Assembly: GCA_016713985.1 (NCBI GenBank)
Contig: JADJOD010000015.1
Span: forward strand, 1-64,000
Direction: 5' to 3'
DNA length: 64,000 bases
DNA from: Lewinellaceae bacterium
GTDB lineage: Bacteria; Bacteroidota; Bacteroidia; Chitinophagales; Saprospiraceae
The notes beneath the pieces were generated by a model. That model made no database searches. It was not told the DNA's origin and saw only the letters and a list, made by a program, of their open reading frames with translations. The stretch's first letter is position 1; the number at the start of each line of letters is the position of its first letter. Positions 8,955 to 17,781 of this stretch are shown one piece after another. The translations under genes and the position numbers were made by a program.

Positions 8955-9234
8955 GAGGTGTGTGTTTTCGCAGGTCTTTGAATTGTTCGTAGGTCAAACC
9001 CTTGATTTGGAGGTACAGATTGTCGGGGTCGAGGTCGAGCATTTCATTCCAGACAAGCGCGTTCGTTTCGGGGTCAATTTTTACCTGAAAAAACAAATCG
9101 CCTTCGTCCCATTGCCGGAAAACGCCGCGCCCGGCCAAATGTGCCAAGTCGGCCACGCCTTCCGTACCGTCGTCATAGCGAAGGTGAAGTTTGTATTGGG
9201 TGGCGGGTTGGACGGAAAGGAGGTGTGGGAACAT
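8941..9234 (-). CDS. DUF2442 protein
   Basis: About 97 residues from the ATG at 9234 (MFPHLLSVQPATQYKLHLRY). A TTG at 9273 would add 13 residues and overlap the upstream stop, so the start is uncertain. The body, with DGTEGVADLAHLAGRGVF and the acidic LVWNEMLDLDPDNLYL, is typical of DUF2442. It is the standard partner of the DUF4160 gene that overlaps its end. The short coupled arrangement with the DUF5615 gene upstream suggests one operon. Confidence 0.85.
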   Translation of the reverse strand: MFPHLLSVQPATQYKLHLRYDDGTEGVADLAHLAGRGVFRQWDEGDLFFQVKIDPETNALVWNEMLDLDPDNLYLQIKGLTYEQFKDLRKHTPHAAD

Positions 9235-9269
9235 GGTGGATGGATTTTTAAATTTGCTCGTAGCCGATT

Positions 9270-9668
9270 TCAAGATTTAAGTTCATGGCTTTTGCTTTTT
9301 AGTTTGAAGGTTTTGGCGGACAAATTTAGGTTGGAGTGGCGAAGAGAACAAATTTCACTCAAGTTGGTCCCAATCCGCCCAAATTGGCTGCAATGATTAA
9401 AAAGGTAAAAACGACAATCAGTAGACTGGTTCCCGGTACGCAACAAAACGACTTTCGGCGGAAATCCGAACCGCTCCACCAAGTGTTTAAAGTCTTCATC
9501 ATTTGTTATGATAAACATATAACCATGTTTCTTTGCCCAATTCCAGCTGTCAATGTCATTAGCAGGAACAGGCAACCCGGTGCGCAAAACATGAAGGCAT
9601 TCCGGGTAAATATCGCTCAGTTTTTTGACTAAACGGTAGGAGAGATTGGCATCGAGCAAAAGTTTCAT
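9270..9668 (-). CDS. DUF5615 PIN-like putative toxin
   Basis: A 132-residue protein whose first 80 residues match the DUF5615 PIN-like family: MKLLLDANLSYRLVKKL, with the conserved Asp at position 6, then the ITNDEDF box. These acidic residues are the expected metal-binding nuclease site. The family is commonly the toxin partner of DUF433. From about residue 82 (RTGNQSTD onward) the tail departs from the family pattern and becomes Ser/Asn/Lys-rich, so a frameshift after TGNQST that replaced the native C-terminus is possible. It starts directly at the stop of the DUF433 gene with no gap. Confidence 0.82.
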   Translation of the reverse strand: MKLLLDANLSYRLVKKLSDIYPECLHVLRTGLPVPANDIDSWNWAKKHGYMFIITNDEDFKHLVERFGFPPKVVLLRTGNQSTDCRFYLFNHCSQFGRIGTNLSEICSLRHSNLNLSAKTFKLKSKSHELKS

Positions 9669-9896
9669 TCAGGCGGCTATGATCTTGACCATTTTTTCCC
9701 GGCGAGCGGCAAAGGCGAGGGCCGCGCGGATTTTTACCATATCCAACTCCGGAAAATCTTCCATAATTTCGGTGAATGACATACCGGAGGCCAGCCATTG
9801 CAGAATATCTTCAACTGCAATCCGTGTGCCTTTGATGCAGGGTTTGCCAAAACGTATATTCGGGTTAATGGCAATATATTCTTCCCAGTTTTCCAT
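9669..9896 (-). CDS. DUF433 antitoxin-like protein
   Basis: 75 residues with the typical DUF433 layout: INPNIRFGKPCIKGTRIAVEDILQWLASGMS (RFGKPCIKGTRI is the hallmark) followed by a helix-turn-helix and the closing ALAFAARRE helix. DUF433 proteins are DNA-binding antitoxins that neutralise DUF5615 PIN-like toxins. The gene lies immediately upstream of, and abuts, the DUF5615 gene, the standard antitoxin-first order. It probably represses its own operon, though no operator was recognised in the 84-bp gap upstream. Confidence 0.9.
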   Translation of the reverse strand: MENWEEYIAINPNIRFGKPCIKGTRIAVEDILQWLASGMSFTEIMEDFPELDMVKIRAALAFAARREKMVKIIAA

Positions 9897-9980
9897 TTCA
9901 ATTGCGTTTATTCGTACAAATCTAAACGTTTTTCGCTAATTTATGTAACGTGCCGGCATTCCCGGCAGCAGAGCCTGGTG

Positions 9981-12900
9981 TTACATATTCCTCCGATACT
10001 GCCCCCCCACCTCATACAACGCGTGCGTAATCTGCCCCAGCGAACACACCTTCACCGCTTCCATGAGTTCGGCGAACAAGTTGCCGTTTTGCACGGCCAC
10101 CTGTTGCAGGCGGCGCAGGGTTTCCTTTGCTGTTTGTTCGTTGGCCCTGTGCAAGTGGTGCAAGGTCTGGATTTGCGCCTCCTTTTCTTCCTCTTCCGCA
10201 CGAATGACTTCTTTGGGCAGGATTGTGGGTGAGCCGTCTTTGCTCAGGAAGGTATTGACGCCGATGAGGGGCAGTTCGCCGGTGTGTTTCAACGTTTCGT
10301 AATAGAGGCTTTCTTCCTGAATTTTGCCGCGCTGATACATGGTTTCCATGGCGCCCAAAACGCCGCCGCGTTCGGTAATGCGGTCGAATTCGGCGAGTAC
10401 GGCTTCTTCCACCAGTTCGGTCAGTTCTTCGATGATGAAGGAGCCCTGCAAGGGGTTTTCGTTTTTCGCCAGGCCCAGTTCGTGATTGATAATCAATTGA
10501 ATAGCCATAGCGCGGCGCACCGATTCTTCGGTCGGCGTCGTGATGGCCTCGTCATAGGCGTTGGTATGCAGCGAGTTGCAGTTGTCGTAAATGGCGTACA
10601 AGGCTTGCAGCGTGGTGCGGATATCGTTGAACGCGATCTCCTGGGCGTGCAGGCTGCGACCGGAGGTCTGGATGTGGTATTTCAACATCTGGCTGCGTTT
10701 GTTGGCGCCGTATTTAAAACGCAGCGCCTTGGCCCAGATACGCCGCGCAACCCGGCCGATAACGGCGTATTCGGGGTCCACGCCGTTTGAAAAAAAGAAG
10801 GACAGGTTGGGGGCAAAATCGTCCACTTTCATGCCGCGGGAGACGTAATATTCCACAAACGTAAAACCGTTGGCTAAGGTAAACGCGAGTTGTGAAATCG
10901 GGTTGGCGCCCGCTTCGGCGATGTGGTAGCCGGAAATGGACACCGAATAGAAGTTCCGGACCTTGTTGTGGATAAAATAATCCTGTACGTCGCCCATCAC
11001 ACGCAGGCTGAATTCCGTGCTGAAAATGCAGGTGTTCTGTGCCTGGTCTTCTTTCAGGATGTCGGCCTGCACCGTGCCGCGTACGGAGGACAGGGCGTGG
11101 GTTTTGATTTTTTCGTACACGTCTTTGGGCAGAATTTCATCGCCCGTAATACCTAACAACATCAAACCCAGGCCGTTATTGCCTTCCGGAAGCGTAGTGG
11201 CGGGGTGACTGCCAGTGACGGGGTGACTGCCAGTCACCCCGTCACTATTATAATTATAGCGCGGTCGCGGCAATCCGTTGTCCTCATATTTCGCTTTCAA
11301 CTTCGCCTCGACGAGGTGTTCCAACTTGTTTTCCCGGATGTATTTTTCACACTGCTGATCAATCGCCGCGTTCATAAAAAAGGCTGCGATGGTGGCCGCC
11401 GGGCCGTTGATTGTCATTGAAACCGAGGTCTTTGGGTCGCAGAGGTCGAAGCCGGAGTACAGTTTTTGGCATCGTCGAGGCAGCAGACCGACACGCCGGA
11501 GTTGCCGATCTTGCCGTAAATGTCGGGGCGGTAGTCGGGGTCTTCACCGTACAAGGTCACCGAGTCGAACGCGGTGCTCAGGCGGGCGGCGGGCAGGCCC
11601 TGCGAAACGTAATGAAAACGTTTGTTTGTTCGTTCGGGGCCTCCTTCGCCGGCAAACATCCGCGTGGGGTCTTCTCCTTCACGTTTGAAGGGGAACACAC
11701 CCGCCGTGTAGGGGAATTCACCCGGCACGTTCTCCTGCAATCGCCAGCGCAGGATCTCGCCCCAGTCCTTGAATTTTGGAAGGGCCACCCGCGGGATACG
11801 GGTATGCGAAAGGCTTTCGGTGTAGGTTTTTACCCGGACTTCCTTCTCCCGAACGTGGTATACATATTCGTCGGCGGCATAGTTTTTCCGCATTTCCTCG
11901 TGGCCTTCGAGGATACGTTTGCAACGCCAGTCGAGTTGGGATTCGAGTTCAGCGTAGCGTTTTTGCAGGGTATGCAATAAGTCATCAGATGGCTTCGAGC
12001 CATCTGATGACTCAAGCATTTCCATCGTATTTTTCAAACTCCACATCTTGCGCGCCAGCGCCACCTGCGTTTCCACATCGAGGTCGTATTTGCGGTTGTT
12101 TTCGGCGATTTCGGACAAATAACGGGTGCGTTGCGGCGGAATGATGTAGATTTTTTCCGACATCTCACCCGTCACCCGGTAGTGGGAAGTTAAGTTTGCG
12201 CCTGCTTTTTCGTTCAACAGCCTGATCAGGTGGCCGTATAACTGGTTCACGCCGGGGTCGTTGAACTGGCTGGCGATGCAGCCAAACACCGGCATTTCGT
12301 CCACAGCCACGTTCCAGGCGTTGCGGTTGCGCTGCACCTGTTTGCGCACGTCGCGCAGGGCGTCGAGGGCGCCGCGTTTGTCAAATTTGTTGATGGCGAT
12401 TGCGTCGGCGAAGTCGAGCATGTCGATCTTTTCCAGTTGGGTCGCAGCGCCGAATTCGGGGGTCATCACGTACAAACTCACGTCGCTGTGGTCAATGATC
12501 TCCGTGTCGCTCTGGCCGATGCCGCTGGTTTCGAGGATGATCAGGTCGTATCGGGCTGCCTGGAGGATGTCCACCGCTGCATGCACGTATTTCGACAAGG
12601 CCAGGTTGCTCTGCCGGGTCGCCAGCGAGCGCATGTACACCCGCGGGTTGTTGATGGCGTTCATACGAATGCGGTCGCCGAGCAGGGCTCCGCCGGTTTT
12701 GCGTTTGGACGGGTCGACGGAGACGATGGCGATCGTTTTGTCCTGAAAATCAAGGAGAAAGCGCCGCACGAGTTCGTCGACGAGCGAAGATTTGCCCGCG
12801 CCGCCGGTTCCCGTTATTCCTAAAACTGGCGTAGTGCTGGAACGCTGTTCCGGCTTTGTATTGCCCGGAACAGCGTTCCGGGATACAAGTTGGGGCGCTA

Positions 12901-13483
12901 TTTCTTTTTCGTAATAATCCGGGTTGTTTTCGGCTATTGTAATGAGCCGCGCTACGGCATTCGGCGAACTCTCCGAAAGTTTCAAACTTTCGGAGAGTTG
13001 ACGTTCGTGCAGATGTTTCAATTCCCCGTTTATGGAAAATCCCACGGGAAAGTCGCATTGCTGCAACACATCGTTGATCATGCCCTGCAAACCCATTTTT
13101 CGCCCGTCGTCGGGGTGGTAAATGCGGGTGATGCCATAAGATTGTAATTCACTGATTTCCGAAGGCAAAATGGTGCCGCCGCCGCCGCCGAATATGAGGA
13201 TATGGCCCGCGCCGCGTTCCTTCAGCAAGTCGTGCATGTATTTGAAAAACTCCGTGTGGCCGCCCTGGTAGGACGTGATGGCGATGCCCTGCACGTCCTC
13301 CTGAATGGCGCAATCCACGATCTCCTGCACGGAGCGGTTGTGGCCGAGGTGGATGATCTCCGCGCCGCTGCTCTGCATGATGCGGCGCATGATATTGATG
13401 GCGGCGTCGTGGCCGTCGAACAAACTGGCGGCGGTGACGATGCGGATCTTGTTCTGGGGCTGGTATGGCGCGACCTGAGTCAT
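9981..13483 (-). CDS. icmF: Fused isobutyryl-CoA mutase IcmF, one frameshift
   Basis: IcmF interconverts isobutyryl-CoA and n-butyryl-CoA using adenosylcobalamin and carries its own repair GTPase. Domains in order: a B12-binding domain (IRIVTAASLFDGHDAAINIM, with DGHDAA at the cobalamin His), a MeaB-like GTPase (P-loop GITGTGGAGKSS, then SVDPSKRKTGGALLGDRIRM), a linker, and the mutase TIM barrel (SISGYHIAEAGANPISQLAF). About 1167 residues, normal for IcmF. The ATG at 13483 is preferred because upstream sequence is not family-like. The frame breaks at the T run 11463-11467; one extra base restores LYSGFDLCDPKTSVSMTING. Four perfect palindromes sit in frame in linker positions (listed separately). 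It may instead act on related branched acyl-CoAs. Confidence 0.9.
11202..11246. repeat. In-frame palindrome a inside icmF
   Basis: Perfect 16-bp arms (11214-11229 with 11231-11246) around one base, preceded by a direct repeat of GGGGTGACTGCCAGT (11202-11216 and 11220-11234). It encodes the low-complexity insert GVTGSHPVTGSHP, in frame, early in the mutase domain. Confidence 0.9.
11980..12012. repeat. In-frame palindrome b inside icmF
   Basis: Perfect 15-bp arms (11980-11994 with 11998-12012) around three bases. It encodes ESSDGSKPSDD in the linker between the GTPase and the mutase domain, where the protein family tolerates variable length. Confidence 0.9.
12839..12879. repeat. In-frame palindrome c inside icmF
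   Basis: Perfect 15-bp arms (12839-12853 with 12865-12879, core GGAACGCTGTTCC) around an 11-base centre. It encodes RNAVPGNTKPEQRSS just before the GTPase P-loop. Confidence 0.9.
12967..12999. repeat. In-frame palindrome d inside icmF
   Basis: Perfect 16-bp arms (12967-12982 with 12984-12999) around one base. It encodes QLSESLKLSESS in the linker between the B12-binding domain and the GTPase. Confidence 0.9.
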
Positions 13484-13589
13484 ATCTGTTGGTAGGATTT
13501 GAGTTGGACGCGACAAAATTACGTCCTTTCCCCGACTTCCGGTGTGATACCGGTTGGGTAAACATACTACAATGCCAGGCCGCTTGCCA

Positions 13590-13673
13590 AGTGGTGGCAC
13601 ATAAATTTAACCCTGCTTTTTAATTTTTCAGCCGAAAAATTAAAAAGCAGGGTTAAATTTATGTGCCACCACT
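13590..13673. repeat. 84-bp palindrome with 40-bp perfect arms
   Basis: Arms 13590-13629 and 13634-13673 are exact reverse complements over 40 bases around a 4-base loop AGCC. It starts seven bases past the stop of the type IX secreted protein gene (minus strand) and lies about 107 bp upstream of the icmF start. It could act as a terminator for the former. The length and perfection go well beyond an ordinary terminator, and there is no T tail. Confidence 0.95.
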
Positions 13674-13679
13674 AACGCC

Positions 13680-16600
13680 TCAACGCTGAAGCACAAATCG
13701 TGTCGTTTGGCGCGATCCGCTGCCGCCCGTTATTTCGAAGAAGTACAAGCCGTTGGCTATGCTTTCCGGCAGATGAAATTCCTGCACGGTCGTTTCGGCC
13801 GTTGTTTCAAACCATTGTACACGTTGGCCGCGGCTGTCGAAGATTTGTATCTGCACGGATTCTCCCGCGCGGTTCGACAAGTCGGCGTAAAGCGAGCCGG
13901 TGGTCGGGTTGGGGAACAATACGTTCAGGCCGGCTGTACTTTCCGGAACAAAACGCGCTTCCACTTTTGGAACGGGCGTAACCCCCACAGGGCAGTAGTA
14001 CGTGTTGAGGTGCGCTTCGTAAAACTGCTGCGGCTCCAGACGGGAAGTAATGTGGATGTAGGCGGGTTGGGCCTGTGGCGGCAATACGTATTCAAAGATA
14101 TCCGACTCGCCGTTGGCGATGCTGTCCGTGGTGGATTTGAACCGGATGGAATAAAACGGCGAATAATTGGGGTTGCGCACGTCGTATTTGCGGCCGCCGG
14201 GTGCGGTGTATACCGAATTATTGGCCGGCGCTTTGGCGATCACCCCGTCCGGGAGCTGGATAGCCGTGTAAGTCAGCGGATTCGGGCAACTGTTGGTTAC
14301 GCGGATGGTATACGTCCTTTTGCCGGCGGCGTCCTTGGTGATACTCAGCAGTTCATATTTCATGCAGCCGGTCTTTTTGATATCGCAGGGCTGCTCTTCG
14401 CGGATCATTACTTCAAAACAGCAGGATGCCGTATTGCCGCAGGCGTCTTTAGCCTGGTAACAAACCTTCGTCGCTCCCGGAGGAAAAGCGCTGCCGGAAG
14501 GCAAGCCGGAAACCAGTTGCAGGGTCAGACCCGGGCAGGAGCAGTCGCTCGATGCGGAAGGCAGGTTATAGGTAGCAACGGTTGGCCCGGCGCCGGGCGA
14601 GATGGCGATATCTACGTCGGGCGGGCAGGAAATATCAACCTGAGAAGGTGCAGGTGTTGCAAATTTCAAAACATAGGTAGCCAGGGTGTCGCATCCGGTG
14701 GCGGCCGGTATCACACCCGACACCGTACCCGGCTGGGTGTACGTGACGCCGTCGATGGTAACGGATTCTCCGGGACAAAAACTGATCGTTTTGGTGACGC
14801 TGGGTTGCGGGAGCAAGGTCAGCATATACGTCGCGAGAGTATCGCAGCCGTTGGGAGCAGGAATTACGCTCGACACCGTACCCGACTGGGTATACGTGAC
14901 GCCGTCGATAGTGACGGATTCTCCGGGACAAAAACTAAGGTTGATCGCCACCGAAGGAATGGGAAACACTTCCACGGTAAAGGTGTCCCGAAGTACACAC
15001 CCGTCTGAAGTAGTGGCCAGCAGCGTGTACGTGGTGGTGGCACCGGGGAACAGGACCACGTCGGGGCAATCGGCACAACTCAAGCCGCTTGCGGGCGACC
15101 AGGCATAGGTATCAAAGCCGGGCAGGGACAAGGCCAGCGAGTCGCCGGCGCAAAGCACCTCGTCGGGGAATTGTGTATCGGGCAGCAGATTGACCGTAAG
15201 CAGCACCGAATCGCGTTGTTTGTTGCCGCAGGCATCGGTTACTTCCACCCAGTAAATGCCGATATCGGATGCCGCGAAGGTTGGGTTGGCAGAGCCTGTC
15301 CTGCCAGAGATAGGTGGTAAACCCCGGACCGGCATCAAACACGACGGTGCTGTCGGTGCAAAGCACGACGTCAGGGCCGAGGTCAAGGATCATTTTTACA
15401 GGAGTGGTATCTTCGGTGAGTGATACCGGGAAAAGAATACTGCCCGCTTCGCCGGGTTTTGCGTCGTTGGTGAGGTTTTGGTTGGCGATCCCGTTCTGGC
15501 CGCCGTTGAGGTTTACCATGACGGTGGGGAAAAGTTGGGACAACCCGAGTTTTCCACCCGAACCGCCGCCGCCGGGGCCTATAATTTGTGAATTGACAAA
15601 AAACAGGCAGTCGCCGCCCCGGCCTCCTTTCAGTTCGACGGGCAGGTTGCCGGTAATCTGGCCGGCCGACAACAATACGGTGCCGCCTGCGCCGCCGCCG
15701 CCTTGTCCGTCGTTGCGGTTGTCTCCGGGCGACAACACATCTTCTCCGTTTGCCAGTATTCTGAAACCGTTGGTTTGAATGGTGCCGGCTTTTACCATGA
15801 CGATGCCGCCGCCACGGCCGCCGGAAGTGCCCATGAGGTCGTTGCTGTGGCCTGCTCCGCCGCCGCCGCCGAGTACGATCCTGGTGGCGAGTGCATCAAA
15901 TACTTCCAGCCCTCCGAGGCCGTTCGTTTCCGGCGTCGGTGAAAAAGGTGTGTTGTAATATTCCAGTCCGCCGTTGCCGCCGTCACCGGCATTGCCGCCG
16001 CCGCCGCCGCCGGCATTGTGGGCGTTGCCGCCGCCGCCGCCATTGGCCGATTGGCCGCGTCCGTACGATTGTCCGACGGGAATTTCCGCGATTCCCTCCC
16101 CTTTGGCAGCCGCCAAATCGGGGTTCACCGGATAAAAATAAGCGGTTTCGTGCGATGACGGGTTGTCCGAATCGGCCACCAATCCGCCCCGAAACCCTCT
16201 GCCGGATACGTCCAGGTTGCCCTGCAAACTCAGGGTGTTGGTTACATCGAATACCAGCACACCACCCGTCGTGCCATCCCAGGGCTGGCAACTCAGGCTG
16301 TTGGCGGTTGCGTTGTTGTATTCCGGGACGACTATCAATTGCACTTTCCCGCCGACATCGTATTGATGGGTAAGTTTGAACTGAAGTTGAACCCCGTTGG
16401 CGCCGACGATACTTTCAATCCGGTTGAATTCATAATTTCCGGCGTTCCCGAAGTTGGTGATTGTTCCAAAAGTGGCGTCGTTGGCAAGGCTGACTTCGGC
16501 GCCTTTCATTTGTATCAGCAGCACTTTGGCGCCCGCCGAAAAACCCGAAGTGGAAGCCACCTCCAGCCTGCTGCTGTCGCAGGTAAACGCAGTGACGGCG

Positions 16601-16704
16601 GTATACTTGTTGATCACTCCGCTGATCACGGTTTGGGCAGACATGTGGCCGCCCGTCAGGAAAACAAGCAGGGCTGTTGTGAAGAGAGATCGTAGATTTA
16701 TCAT
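13680..16704 (-). CDS. Large type IX secreted Gly-rich protein, one frameshift
   Basis: About 1008 residues once two frames are joined near 15296-15303 (PGFTTYLWQD continues as GSANPTFAASDIGIYWVEVTDACG). Signal peptide LFTTALLVFLTGGHMSAQ. The N-terminal 400 residues hold glycine-rich runs (GGGGGNAHNAGGGGGGNAGDG) like adhesin or beta-solenoid loops. Then come two Ig-like/PKD-type repeats, two copies of FCPGESVTIDGVTYTQ, a HYR-type segment (CYQAKDACGNTASCCFEV), a conserved module shared with the protein at 17782-21131, and a type IX sorting tail (LFPNPTTGSLYADLSN ... GLYFFEITG). Exported by the type IX system and probably attached to the cell surface. Role likely adhesion or matrix; not experimentally assignable. 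Confidence 0.85.
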
Positions 16705-16794
16705 GTGTTTAAGTTGGGTAATTTTGTATCCTTGGTTTGCAGGTGATTGAATTTCCCGCTTTTGCTTTCCTTTGCCACAAATTTAAAAAACGCC

Positions 16795-17519
16795 ATGTCC
16801 TGGAAAAACACCTTGCCCTATTTTGCCTGGCAAACGCTGCGTTACGCAAAAAACGGGGCACATTTTCGCCGGCTGTGGTCGTACAGGCGGCGCTGGAGCG
16901 ACTCTTTCCGGCCCGGCCGCAATTCCGTCGCGGACGAACTTCCCTGGATCAATTTTCCGGCGCTGTTATACCTGGAACAACATCTGCGCCCCGAAAATAA
17001 AGTTTTCGAATTTGGCGGCGGCGGCTCCACCCTGTTTTTCTGCAAAAATGTCGCCGAAGTGGCAACTGTAGAGGACCATTCCGAGTGGTTCGACATCCTG
17101 ACCCGCACAGTCCGGGAAAAAGGTTACGGGACTGGAAAGGTTTTTTGATCCGGCCGGAAGAGATGCCCGGCACACCATCCGCCCGTCAACCCGAAGACCC
17201 GGCCGCATTCGCCAGCGCCGCTAAGGGCATGGAACACCTGAGTTTTGAAAAATACGCACGGGCTATCGATCCCTATCCGAACGATTATTTCGACGTGATC
17301 CTGGTGGATGGCCGCGCCCGCCCTTCCTGCATTCAGCAAGCGCTGCCTCACCTGAAAACCGGCGGCTTGCTGGTGGTGGACAACACGGAACGCCCGTATT
17401 ACCTCGCGGCTTTTGAAAAAATCATTGCCCAACGTTTTCACATCGAACTGCACGAATACGCCCCCGTTGCCTATACCCCCGATTTTACCCGGACGACCAT
17501 ATTGCGGAGGGTGGGGTAG
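16795..17519 (+). CDS. SAM-dependent methyltransferase-like protein, one frameshift
   Basis: About 241 residues starting MSWKNTLPYFAWQTLRYAK. The frame breaks at the GGG run 17128-17130; one extra G gives REKGYGDWKGFLIRPEEM and joins both halves. A class I methyltransferase core is visible: VFEFGGGGSTLFFCKNVAEV (motif I) and VATVEDHSEWFD (motif II acidic residue), then DYFDVILVDGRARPSCIQQA and LKTGGLLVVDNTERPYY (motif IV-V). Related proteins are annotated as FkbM-like or predicted O-methyltransferases of polysaccharide clusters. It is transcribed away from the Gly-rich secreted protein. Substrate unknown. Confidence 0.8.
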
Positions 17520-17558
17520 CCGGGGGGGCACTGACAGAACACGGATTACACGGATAAG

Positions 17559-17745
17559 GAGGGTGTCTCAAAAGGTTGATAAAGTTGATAAAGGTTGATA
17601 AAGTTGATAATGGTTGATAAAGTTGATAAAGGTTGATGAAAGTTGATGTTTGGATTGAAAAATGGCATAAATTAGTGCCTTTTCGACTCAAAATATCAAC
17701 CTGATAAACTTTTATAAACCCTCATAAACCTTTTGAGACACCCTC
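17559..17745. mobile_element. MITE-like element with 19-bp terminal inverted repeats
   Basis: Perfect 19-bp terminal inverted repeats (17559-17577 and 17727-17745), beginning GAGGGTGTCTCAAAAGG, bound a 187-bp element without a gene. The interior is built from reiterated GGTTGATAAAG words. The GGGTGTCTCAAAA end resembles ends of some transposase families, which suggests a non-autonomous element, but this is from memory of such ends and no target-site duplication is evident. Confidence 0.75.
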
Positions 17746-17781
17746 TTCACCCTGCCCGGCTCGAAGCGACCTGCTGAATGG

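Noticed and set aside
10284..10790. Plus-strand frame of 168 codons inside icmF and similar long antisense frames elsewhere
   Set aside because: Shadow frames of GC-rich coding sequence with no family features and no promoter.
13707..15008. 433-codon plus-strand frame opposite the Gly-rich secreted protein
   Set aside because: Rich in Arg and Gly with no recognisable fold; it mirrors the third-position bias of the true minus-strand gene.
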